A DNA stretch of 64,000 nt, taken from contig JAWQUS010000010.1 of assembly GCA_036365455.1 (NCBI GenBank), positions 18,214,501-18,278,500 of the forward strand, read 5' to 3'. The position numbers and the translations under genes were made by a program. Source of the stretch: Macrosoma leucophasiata (lineage: Eukaryota > Arthropoda > Insecta > Lepidoptera > Hedylidae). The notes beneath the pieces were generated by a model. It saw nothing but the letters and a program-made list of their open reading frames with translations, was not told the DNA's origin and made no database searches. Below, one piece after another: positions 11,801-23,800 of this stretch. Every line of letters starts with the position of its first letter. Within the stretch, counting starts at the first letter, position 1.

Positions 11801-14800
11801 TGGGCACACCGCGGACACGCCGCCAAAATTTCCTACAAACGCTTAATTTGGTTTCTATTACACAGACATCAATCAGTGACGTGTATTTACACGTGCACCT
11901 GTGTGCGTGTAAATTACCAACCGTCTTACAAAATACCAACCGTCGCCCATAAGAGGGGAAGGGGTTGAGTGATGCGGGCAAATCGAGCGGGACGTCGAAG
12001 TGTCCATTCTATACGAAGTATTATTCCATAATATATCCTCTGGTGTGGGTGTCTATAGGCTGCATTCATCACTTAACATCAATGTGAACTGCATGCTTAT
12101 TGGCCACCTTCGTTACATAAAAAAAGAAAAAAAAATAGGCTCTCCACCTGTTTTACAAGACTCAATTAAATAAAACTATGATAAAAAGTAAAACAATTTA
12201 ATCTATAGGAACTTTAATAAACTTACATCAACTTTTTTATCCAAAGGATTCACGCCACATAGTCCAACTAGTGGAGATCGTGAAGCGTCCAGGTCAGACC
12301 CTTGGACTCTACATCAGGGAAGGCGACGGCGGGGCGAGGACCGACGGGGTTTTCATCTCCCGGATAGCCCTGGAGTCAGCGGTGTACAACAGTGGGTGTC
12401 TGAAGGTGGGCGACGAGATCCTGGCTGTAAACCTGGTGGATGTCAGGCGGATGTCGTTGGACGACGTTGTGATCATCATGTCTATACCGCGGAGGCTGCT
12501 GCTTTGCACAAGACAGAGGAAAGGTGAGTACATATTTAATTTGTTTATTGCATCAATAAAACATCGGTACCAATGGTGGACTTAACGCTTAAAGCGCTCT
12601 CTACCAGTCGACAATAGGTAGTTAAAAAAAAGCGGTGATTGCAAAAATTAAATCAGCAAACATTCATAGCACCTATTAGATACTTGTTACATTTATTACA
12701 TTCGATTGAAGTTTTTATCAAAGTTAATACTTTGAATCTAGAATAACAATCACCCAAAGGCGCGTACAGACAGTACAAAGACAACGCTTATCGTACGCAT
12801 GCATGTCCCGCAGAGGAAAAGGGAGAATACCAAGGTCTTCACGAGTTTTACGTGGTTTTAAGCGTTATGTTCCTATGTTTCCATAGTCTCTCAAGCTGGC
12901 TCACCTTTGGCCATTCCTATTCTGCATCTTAATACAGTGATGCAAGAACTAGTGAGATATGTTAAATCTAGAGCCCAGATATATTATAACTACCGACATA
13001 AAAATAGCTTGAAAGCTTCAGAAATGAAGCATTCTCATATTTTGTCTTTTCAAAAAACACTGAACTTTGTGTAATCTATGTTATACCTACGTACGGTCAA
13101 TTTATTTCACTGTCACTTTGTTTATCAGGAAAATCAGGCCCAGGATCACCCTCCTTGCCCCGATCTGAACACAAGCCACCACCAGTCGTCGTGCTCAAAA
13201 GGGACTGTCGGGATGACGACGACAGAGATCGCGACCGAGTCGATGGACTTTATTCACAGTAAGTTATATAATTATTTTATTTTTTTAATTCGATAGGTTG
13301 TACGTGACGATTATGCGGTTCGTGGGTAAATAAATAAATTGTACTAGAAAAAATATTAGTTTGATATATATTTATTACAATTAAAGGGCTTTTGTAAGAG
13401 AGCTCACCTCGATTTCAACTCGCTAGTGTGTAAAGGCCCTAAATATGAGCCACTAAAAACTACTTGTGTACTAAATATAACTTGAAACGAATATATTCTT
13501 AAAAGGGCTTGCATAGGTTTAATTTTTCTAAATTCATAGGTATAAAGATTATTTATTCATAATGAATAATTTTACTGGTGACAGTGCTCCTGTGACGGAG
13601 CTCGCGGGTGAGGGCACCACTGCAGTACCTAGTCTGCTTGGGGCTAAATTATAGTGTTGATCACTATTGTTTGAACTATTTTTACTAAATTATATGAACA
13701 CTTGTTTTATTAAAAAGCATTTTTGATTTTTTTTATTGTGTTCCGGTTAGGTTAGGTTACGTACGCCACTGTGATTTCCGTCACGGAGGCTTAATATCTT
13801 AGGCCTCGGGAGTGGCAACGAATATACTAATTGGTTACAGTATTCACTTACCTATCTTACCTTCAATGTAAACTGTTTGCTTGATTGGCACTCTATGACA
13901 TACCAAAAAAAAAAACGATTAGCATTTTATTTTGTTTGCCAGACATGGAACCCTACGTTCGGTGGGAGGCCCAGGTAACAGCGTGAGGCCGGTGGGAGAC
14001 GGCAGGGAAGAACGGAGTCGACTCCAGCTCGGTACACTCTCACCAGACTCCAATGCTCTGGACTTATACTATAACTCCCGACCGCCTTCCGACCATTCTA
14101 CGTGGAGGTAAGTGGAAGTTGATACTTAATATTTCAACTAGGTATATATAGTATATATAGGAACAACCTAATATTTTATGTAAAATTTCAGGTTCGAATC
14201 AATCTATTCTTACAAGTATAGGATATAAATCACTTAGGTTGATAATTATTTTTAAGAACATACTTATATCAAATTTTCGACATTGCGTTCAACATAGAAA
14301 AAAATAAGATGTTTTTTTGTAAGTTTTGAAAATTTCTCATTTAACTCAATTTTTTTTTTGTTCACAGTTACCGACCGCCTCCTCCAGTAATTACCGAACA
14401 ACCGAAGTCCCAGGCAACACACTTCGTTCCATATGAGCGATCATATCCAAACACCTTAGAAAGCTTAGCAGAGAAAGTTCACTCGTTTTATCCAGCAGAG
14501 AGTGGAAGGTAATTAAACTGTCATTTTGTATTTTTAACAATATATTAGGTTACGGTCGATGTTAATACCTAACACAAGCGAGCGAATGTACTTTTTTCAA
14601 TAAAAAAAATCAAATAAATTTCGTCCAAAATAAAGTCTGAATTTACAACAAACATTTATTACAATTTCTTCTTACGATCCTTATTGTGGGTAATTAGAAA
14701 TATTAAAATCGATTTAGACTAAGGCATTTTTTTATTACAGCAGTACGCGTTTCGGTGGTCGTGTACCTCGGTCAGGGTCAGAACAGCAGTTGCCAAGGGC

Positions 14801-17800
14801 TGAAACACATTCCGACTTCGGAAGACATTCGTTGCTTAGATCAAGTTTAAAAGCAACCGCTGCTGCTACTGGTGGTGGTAAGGATATTTAATTTCTTCAC
14901 ATTATATTTCGTGTAAATAAATGATGTTTCAAATTAAAATTACATCAGAAAATTTGTGGACTGTATATTTTTCTTTTCAGCTGCAAGTCTTTCAAGATAT
15001 AACCAAAGATACGGTGGCGTTGGAATGACTGGGACAGGTCTGACAGGAAGCGGCCTTGGAGGAACTGGATTAACAGGAACCGGTTTAGGACCAGGACTAT
15101 CTTCTGGTTTATCTTCCACTGGTTTGAGTGGCTTAGCGGGTTCCAGTTTAGTCGGTTCGGGATTAACTAGTTCTGGTCTTGGTACCGGCTTATCTGGTAC
15201 TGGATTGGGTTCTACACTTGGTGCAGGATATGGGACGACTGGCCTTGGATTGTCATCGTATAGTAGTAAATTTGGGACATCAAGGAGGAACCGAAGTTTG
15301 GATTATTCGTCTGATACAGAAGCAACAGCGCCCACTCGAACGCCATATTATTCTGGTCTCAGCGGGTACAGAAGTAGTACGTTAGGGAGAGATATTGGAT
15401 CGAAATTCAATTCATTGCCGAGGGACGTTAGAAATACTGGACAGAGGTGAGGGTTTACTGTAATGTTGAAGATTGTGAATTAATAACAATATATAGTACG
15501 CAACAAATTGATTTCTGTATGATTATTGATGAACAAAAATTCAACAGATTGGGTCTATCAGGAAGACGTGCAGGAAGTGTTCTACAAGATGAACCAGAAC
15601 CTTTATCTTCGCGGTTAGATCTGCGCTCTTCGAGAGGTAAATAAAAAATCTAAATCAAGTCAAATACCAACCTAAAGTTATTGTATTGTATTTTATTACA
15701 CCAAACAGAGTTTTCACTGAAGACATTGTTGTATAGTAATAGTGTCTGTTGAGCTCTCATCTGCATACTGCGCTATCTTACTTACCTTGAGTTCTCTCTA
15801 GCTTTTTGTTTAAACCAATTTAAAGTGGTAGACTAAGGTCATCAGGAGCCCGGGCTCCTTTTGGTCATGAGGTAAAATTAGGGAGGCCTCACCACGCACA
15901 TATTGGGCTCCCCTGTATAATTGATACGATAGATAGATTCTAAAATACAAATCAAGAACGCACGAGCAACAAAAAAAACGACATTTCCCGTAAGTTCTAC
16001 AAATCTTTCATGATTCCCAGCGACCAGTCGATGTTTGGAGGCCTCCAGAACAGCCCCTGCCCTTAGTCCGCCACTGCCAATTTAAGTAGCGTGAGACGTG
16101 CTATGCTTATTTACCTATTACATGTAAGATCTACATCTCTTATTACTTTCAGGTCGTCTCCCATCATCTCCCTCAGTGTTCACGTCAGATGAGTACCGCG
16201 CTTGGTTATCTCGGGCGCCGTCAACTAGTGCACTCTATGAATCGCTTCGTCCGAGACTGCCAACTCATTACTCGGCTGAAAATATACATGATGCCTTGAA
16301 AAATGTAAGTGTGTGATATAATTAGATAAATTTCTAGGATGAGATGACGCGATTTTTCTATGTGTGGTATACCTACACCATACATGGTATAAGTATAAAT
16401 AATATATACATAGTAGGTAGTGGCTAGTTTATGGTCTTCAGCCGCAGCTGATGGATGCGTTCGATAATATGTTTTTGCCTTAATTATCCAAATGTATTAA
16501 TTAAAAATGAATATTTCTGACTCTCATTTTCTTAATTTTACCGCTCATAAGAAACTCTTCTATTTTCTTTCGGTAATCTTATCTTATGACATCCTTTGCA
16601 GATGGAAAGCGGCAGTCGCTTCGGTTCCTCGCTAGGGTTGTCTGGGCGAAGACTGGAGCGGCCGCGCCACTTACCAGCGCGGTCACTCTCTTCACAACAA
16701 CTTGGGCCTACAGCCAGCGGATCCCCATCGGCGCGGCGTGTGCGTCAACTACTAGAACTTGGTTCTCGGTTCAACTGCCCCAACCCTAGCCCAGTGCCCA
16801 CGCCGGGCTCTAGACATCAGCGGCATATCGATATTAATCCTAACGGTAAGACTTTAAAATTTACTTTCATGTTCTTCAAAGTGGAAGGCGCTTGGCCTCT
16901 CCTTGAGTACCTACACCTGCACTCAGCCCATTCGCTCTCTCCAAACAAATAGAGCCAAGCAATTCTCTATAGAATTCGGCTCATGGTTCAACTGCCCAAC
17001 TTCTAAAAGCCCGGCGTTGTACGCCGGACTTTACTTTTCACGACGTGTGACAAGCCTATTGATACATTTTTATCGGTACACTACATACTCTATTCCTGTC
17101 ATCTCAGACCATCAGTCTCTGACATGGAATGAGAGGAGAGGCATCAAGAGTAACTTTAGTAACATACTAGCACTACCTCACTTACGCAATTGAAACACGT
17201 TCTACCATAGTTGCAGGTTTAAAACACATTGCGAGGGAATCAAGTTAGGTTAGTTACTTGTGCATCATATATATGTTAACCCCCTTATTCATAAACGTAC
17301 ATTAGATACGTTTTATCTATAGAATGCTTTGGCTTTGTCAGTTGCATTGTCAAATGTGCAGGATAGAAAAAGACGAAGGAGAGATTAGCAACACTTTAGC
17401 TAAAATACGTTTATGAATAAGTAAGTCTATAAACGTCTACTGCTGAACATAAGCCTCCCCTAAACACTTCCTTAATCACCTATTTTGGGTGTTCTACATC
17501 CAACGGCTCCTCGCTACCTTGATCAGGTCATCGATCCATCTTGTGGGGGCCGTCCCCTACTGCATCATCCTATTCATCGTCGCCATCCGAGAACCTACCT
17601 ATTTATCGGGTTTACTACATAGCGATGCGGCCTGCCTATTGCCTCTTCAACTTACAAATTGTCTACACATTATTGATCACCTTCGTTCTTTTTTTTATTG
17701 ATTAAAAAGAGGGTGTTGTCACTCTTGAGATTATGATTCCCTAGTAAGACAATCATACAATCATATTTGAATTCCTTAAACCTTGGGTTCTGCTACAAAT

Positions 17801-20800
17801 ATCCTCAATTCTAATCCTGTTTTTGTTACAAAATATAATTTCAATATATTGTTCGCAGAGTTCCTAAAATATAAAGTGGAGAAGCCCGGGTCGGGAGGAC
17901 TTTCTTCATCAATGACAGGCCTATCTCGTTTGTCCGGTGGCATGTCTGGAATGTTATGGTTGCATTTGCTAGCGGGGCGGGGTCTACGGCCTGCACCCTC
18001 GGGGTCATCACCAGGGTCACCACCTTCTGGTCCCCTAGCACCTCCACAACCACCCGTGGCTCCAAGAGATTTGTATTGCGTGCTGGAGTGTGATAGAGTG
18101 CATAAGGCTAGGACAGTGGTAAGTGTGATTATAAAGTCATACAATCATATTACGATGTATACTCATACAATGTGTGGTAACTGAAATAGAAATACGAAAT
18201 TTATATTTCAGTTTTAATACATACTCATATCCGTGAGTCGCTTAATAGCTTCCCGTTGAAAACCAGCCTCAAACTCCGGCCCTACATATATTAAACTGGA
18301 ATCCATTTGGTGCAGCTGTGAGACATTGCTTCCTTGTTCTTCTATTGTAGTTCTGTGTAACTCTATTTGAGCGTCTGTTCTTTATTAATAATTTTTTTTA
18401 AAAAACTTAATATGTTTCTACTTTTAACGACCTTGAAGCCTCAGCTATAAGCTTAGGTTTATGTTTAGTGTATAAATATGAGACATTCACTATACTTAAC
18501 AACATTAAACAAGCTTGATTTGGTTGATGATAATCATTTCTTCATCAGGTGCGCACGGGTGAGCTTCAATTTGATTGGGACGAGTCGTTTGAACTGGAAC
18601 TGGTGGACAACAGGCAGCTGGACGTGCTCGTCTACTCGTGGGACCCGCAGCACAGGCACAAGCTATGTTATCGTGGAGCCGTCACTCTACCCGACCTACT
18701 TGCGCGATCTTCCACGCATCAGCTTGCAATAAGGGTAGGTCTACTATAAGGTGCTATAAAAATAACCTATAGCTAATGAGTGAAGTTTGTGATACCTACT
18801 TTATGATTTTGCAGATCGCCTTTGTAATTGCTATCTTTGTAATACCGAATGGATTTTTATTTTATTTTATGAATCAATCCTAAAATATCGTAATTTTTTC
18901 TACGCCGGCGCTACTAGGCCTGAAATCAAGGACTACATCTCCAGGATTTTTTCAATTGAACTTATGAAGGGGGCTGATGTCAAGACAATCTTTTGTCTAC
19001 TTTACCTAGCCAGCGGCGAGCTCTCAACTTATATATATATTAATATAAGCAACTGCCAAAGGGAGACCCCTATGGGTCCAAACTTTGGATTATGAATCTC
19101 ATAAAGCTCACACTCAATACTTATTAAGCGATTTTTAATTTAAATTATACATGAATAAAAGTATGATAACATTACATTACACTTTTAGCTACTGCTCAGA
19201 GGAACTAAAGACAAGAATTTACTTTAAAAAATCCTTTTACAGATGGAGCCTCGTGGTACCCTCTACGTCCGCGTGAGACACACAGAACCGCATGAGTTGT
19301 TCCGTCGTCGGCCTGCGCCCGTTCGTCTGACTCCACCGCCGTTATTCGGTGCGGAGCTCGACTCTGTGGTGGCGAGAGAAGTCCGACCACCTAATGCACC
19401 ACCCGTGCCGCTGGTTGTACGCCGCTGTGTCGAGGAAATCGAGAGACGAGGATTGGATATCATTGGTATGCTATCATTTTGTATGCGTCTTTTTCATCAC
19501 TAGCTACTTTGTAGTCTTTGTACGAGTCAATTTAAGACAGGGATCTCCAAAATTTGCGATGAATGTGAGGGACAGTTGTCTGTTGGTGTATAATTTATAG
19601 ACAACTTTACTGGTGGTAGAGCTCCACTGACGGAGCTTGCGGGCGTAGGCACCACCACATTACCTAATATACTTGCCGCTAAATGGTAGTGTTCAGCACT
19701 ACCATTTAGCGGCAAGTTGTTGTCAGTTCAAAGTTGATGCCGATGACGATATACATGCACCTTTTTAAGTGTAAGTTTTATATCTTGAAATATTTTTTTT
19801 ATTTTCCGAGACAATATAATTTGCAGAGATAGAAGTCGTTAGCAGACTCTTAGTGTTATCAGTAAGAGAATCATTGTAGATAAGCTGTGGACTAGCTTCA
19901 TGTATTAAGCTTAAGGCTGGCAACCTTCCCGCATTCTGTATCACCGTCACGGATTTTTAGGTATCCCCCATCGAAATATGCGCAACATCCCGCTTCCTTG
20001 AAGTCGGGTAAACATAGTACCATCGCACATCATCTGTTGATAAACGGCAAGCCCGGAACAGATTGTCATGTGTGACCAAATCCCTACTAGACAGACTGAA
20101 CAAATAAACCCCACCTCTTGCTCATTTACTAAATGTCTCACATTCACTTTCCAGAAAGTTTGCTGCGTTTCACATAAATATTGGAAATACAGTACTGATA
20201 GAGCTATTTTTCCACCAGGTCTATATCGTTTGTGTGGATCTGCAAACAAGAAACGCGTTCTCCGAGAAGCGTTCGAGCGCAATGCACGGAGTGTAGAACT
20301 GGCTCCAGACTCCGTGCCCGACATCAACGTGATCACCGGTCTCTTGAAGGATTACCTGAGGGAACTGCCGCAGCCGCTGTTCAGTCGATGCTTGTATCAG
20401 ATGACCTTAGATGCTCTCGGTTAGTTAATGATACTTGAATGGTTTCAATTAAGATAATTGTACCTTTTATCTTTCCTGGCATATTCCCATCTCTTGAAAA
20501 TGGCGTCTGTTTTTTGTTTCGCATGAAGTTCTCTCAGGCAAATATAGGTACTCAAAACAATAAGAACTCTGTTAAAAATACTGGTTCATGGTAGTTGAGA
20601 TGCGCTGAATGGATTCTAAATGTAATACTTTTTTCATAGGTGTATGCCTACCAGACGACAGGGAAGGCAACGCTCGGCTGATGGCGTCAATAGTGGAGTG
20701 TCTGCCTCGCGCAGCTCGTGCGACTCTGGTCTTCCTCCTCGACCACCTGGCTCTAGTAGTAGCGGCCCAAGACCGCAACAAGATGTCACCGCAACACCTC

Positions 20801-23800
20801 GCCGTTGCGCTCGCGCCACCACTCATGCTCCATTCTCAACCACCTTCGGAGCTCGACTACCAAAGACCGATCCACGTCCTCCAATGTCTGCTCCAAATTT
20901 GGCCAGCGCCTAAACGTTCAGGTAATGTCATTGCCAATGGTAGTAACAAAGATGTTATAAGAAATAGACCGATACATTACCGCTAAGCGTTTTCTTTAAC
21001 TAACGCAGTGGTCCAGTAACATCTTTTGTCTACGAGAATACCCTAAAAAATTATACGAGAATGTTAGTGAACATGATGTAATATGGCGCTAAAATAATGA
21101 CCATGATGAAATCAATGTCATATCAGGTGCGAGGACACGGCATTTTTTAAGCAGGGATACTTCATGGACAACAGTCCTCTAGGGGACTGTTCCCCTATTA
21201 CGGCGGATTAATTCTCTTGCCACGGTAAAGCTGTCGCATACTTTCGCGACTCCACGGGTGGCTTACAATCAGGACCAGGTCAGAGAACAACGGTACCGAA
21301 GGCATATGGCACCTGATTGGTCTTTATTTAAGCGCCACATTTTGAAGCAGATTACATAACAAACGTTTTTGTCTATTTCTTGTAAAATCTTTGGGCAGTT
21401 ATTTCAATGTTAGTTAGTTACATGTGCTTGCTTTGGGATACATTACATTTCCTTGAGCTCTTCTCTCATGGTAGATGTTTCTTTTCATACTTCATGTCCT
21501 GACTTTGCTCTGGAAGCGCTAAGCGGTACCTTAACGCATGTATGTTTGTAGACAGTTCGGCGCGGCGAGCCAGCAACCGGGCCGCGTGGAAACAGAGTCA
21601 GTGCGTCGCAAGTGGTCTCAGTCATCCACCCCCCAGGTTTGACCACGTCATATCTATCCGTCATCATTTAAGCCGGGAACAAACTATCGGAACTGCTCCT
21701 GCTGGTTCTTTTTTAAGCACACACTATCGGACGTTATCCGTGAACAATCTGCGGCTTAACCACCTAACTAAATCGCGTTTGTTCTTGTTTTTAGCTTATA
21801 TGACTTTACCTATTAAAGTAATAACGACTACGGTATGGAAACTACAGTTTAAAAATCTCTATTACTCTACAAAATCAAAGAACTTAATGAGGATAAAAGC
21901 GATTCAGTTATGAGGACCGCTGGATGTTTCACGACTGTGCATACTTGCTTACAGTTTGTTCCCTGCTTTAGTATCTCGCTTTTCCTTGTCCGGTACTTTG
22001 GATAGAATTAGAACGTATTTAGATGTTTTGGATATCTTTACAACAATTTTTTGTACTCTAAAGCACGCGTTTATTGAGAACACAAAAATACAAAAATGTT
22101 TTCAACACATTGAAATCTATCAGTACATATGTACCTTATTTAATATGTAATAGATGTTCATGATTTAATTTTCACCAACTATTACATTCTTTCTTTTATT
22201 ATTATTAGAATGGAAATATAAAATTTTAAGGGTAAGTGTTGGGATTGGGTAGAAGTGTAATCAAGTAATCTACATATATAAAAATCAATTGCTGTTCGTT
22301 AGTCTCGCTAAGACTCGAGAACGGCTGGACCGATTTGGCTGATTTTGGTTATGAATTATTTTTGGAAGTCCAGGGTAGGTTTAAAAGGTAAGATAATGAA
22401 GAAATTGAAGGGAAATATTAAAAGCCACAATTTTATTTTCCCACACAAATAGTCCGTATATATCAAATCTTTGACACATTATTTGATTGTGAGGCAATAC
22501 GAAGTTTGCCGGGACAGCTAGAAATTTATAAAAATTTCTCCAAAATGTTGACAGTTATCCGTAGATATCGTTTAACGTCAAGATTGTTCGTCTTCTTCTT
22601 TTATATAGTGGCAATTACCGTAGGTAATTCTGCCAAAACTGACTTCGGATACATTTAAGTTTTACGCGACATGTGCTTAATTGCTTAATTATTCGTAGTT
22701 CTAAAGGAACTATACCACCAAAGTAGTATGCACTGTGCAGCAAATTTTGTCAGAAACATTATGCTCAAAACTCCAGCAGTACTCGTACTAAGCTGATCTG
22801 TCGATGTCACGTTCGGCCTTCGACTCCACCGGCAAGCCTGTGCGTAACTTATACATGCGCACAATGCAGCACACTTGTTCACTAAGCAAGATTTTCTGTA
22901 CACACATGGAACTATGCGAATATGTGTGTAGGTATGTGAAATATATGTATGCGCTCACAAAAGCGGACAGCTGCGCGTGAAAATTTCTATAGTGTTCGCT
23001 CACAATTTGTTACTGTTCGCTTGAGTGAGACGATCAGAATAAACATTTGTGTCGCACATTGAACATTACAGTGTTGCACAGTTCAATTGTACCTTTATGT
23101 CAATAAATGTGTAACATTGGAATATCTTGGTGAATGTTGTCTGCAGGCCGAGTTCCGCCCTCAGTCAGTCCATATCGGCCTCAAGCGGGAGTATCAGCAG
23201 CATCTCCGCCGCCAGCTCTCTCGGCTCGGCCCGTGCCCGACCGCTCGCCGCCCGCACATGTAATTTATCATTTTCACTATTGAGCCTGGGTTGCGCCACG
23301 ATATTTGTTTAAGTATTTTTTTTATTTATCTATTCTTTATTGCATCAATAAAGCATCGACAAATGGCGGACTTAACGCTTGAAGCGCTCTCTGCCATTCA
23401 ACCATTGGTAGTTACATAAATCTGTTAAAGTTAGAGCAGGATGTGAAATGTTACAATAACTTTAACTTTAACTAATATCTTGGTGCAACCCAGGCTAACA
23501 AATATCTTTGTGCAACTAAGGATAAGTAAACAATAGAATCTTTAAGATCTTCTTTTATTACAAGACGTTTCTAGTAAAATTTAATGGTAGTAGGGGTCCA
23601 GTGAAGGAACTCCCTGACGTAGGCACCACTGCTTTACCTAACCTACCCACTTGCCACTAAATGGTAGTGTTTGTTCAACGCTATCGTGTTCCGGACAGGT
23701 GGTAATTCAGTTACCTATGTGAGAATAAATATTGAAAACTTAAGAAAGGTGCTAAGCATTCATAGACATGACGACATAACACGCACAGAGGCATAACACC

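Larger units (their letters stand above)
9225..12246 (+). other. syd-1 intron 3 (3.0 kb)
   Basis: It contains the Penelope-like element at 10655-11278 and a truncated SINE-A tail at 12035-12138. A GC-rich patch at about 9785-10020 matches nothing I know. 10150-10210 faintly resembles the interior of MITE family 2. Other parts are plain AT-rich intron. Confidence 0.6.
20922..23146 (+). other. syd-1 intron 17 (2.2 kb)
   Basis: It includes a doubtful alternative exon at 21552-21636 and an antisense LINE stub at 22276-22520. 21120-21330 and 22790-23000 are GC-richer but not recognised. Confidence 0.5.

Noticed and set aside
23127..23312. Ser-rich frame through exon 18 ([12 protein letters not shown])
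   Set aside because: Open, but joins neither exon 17 nor exon 19 in frame; the chosen frame fits both.
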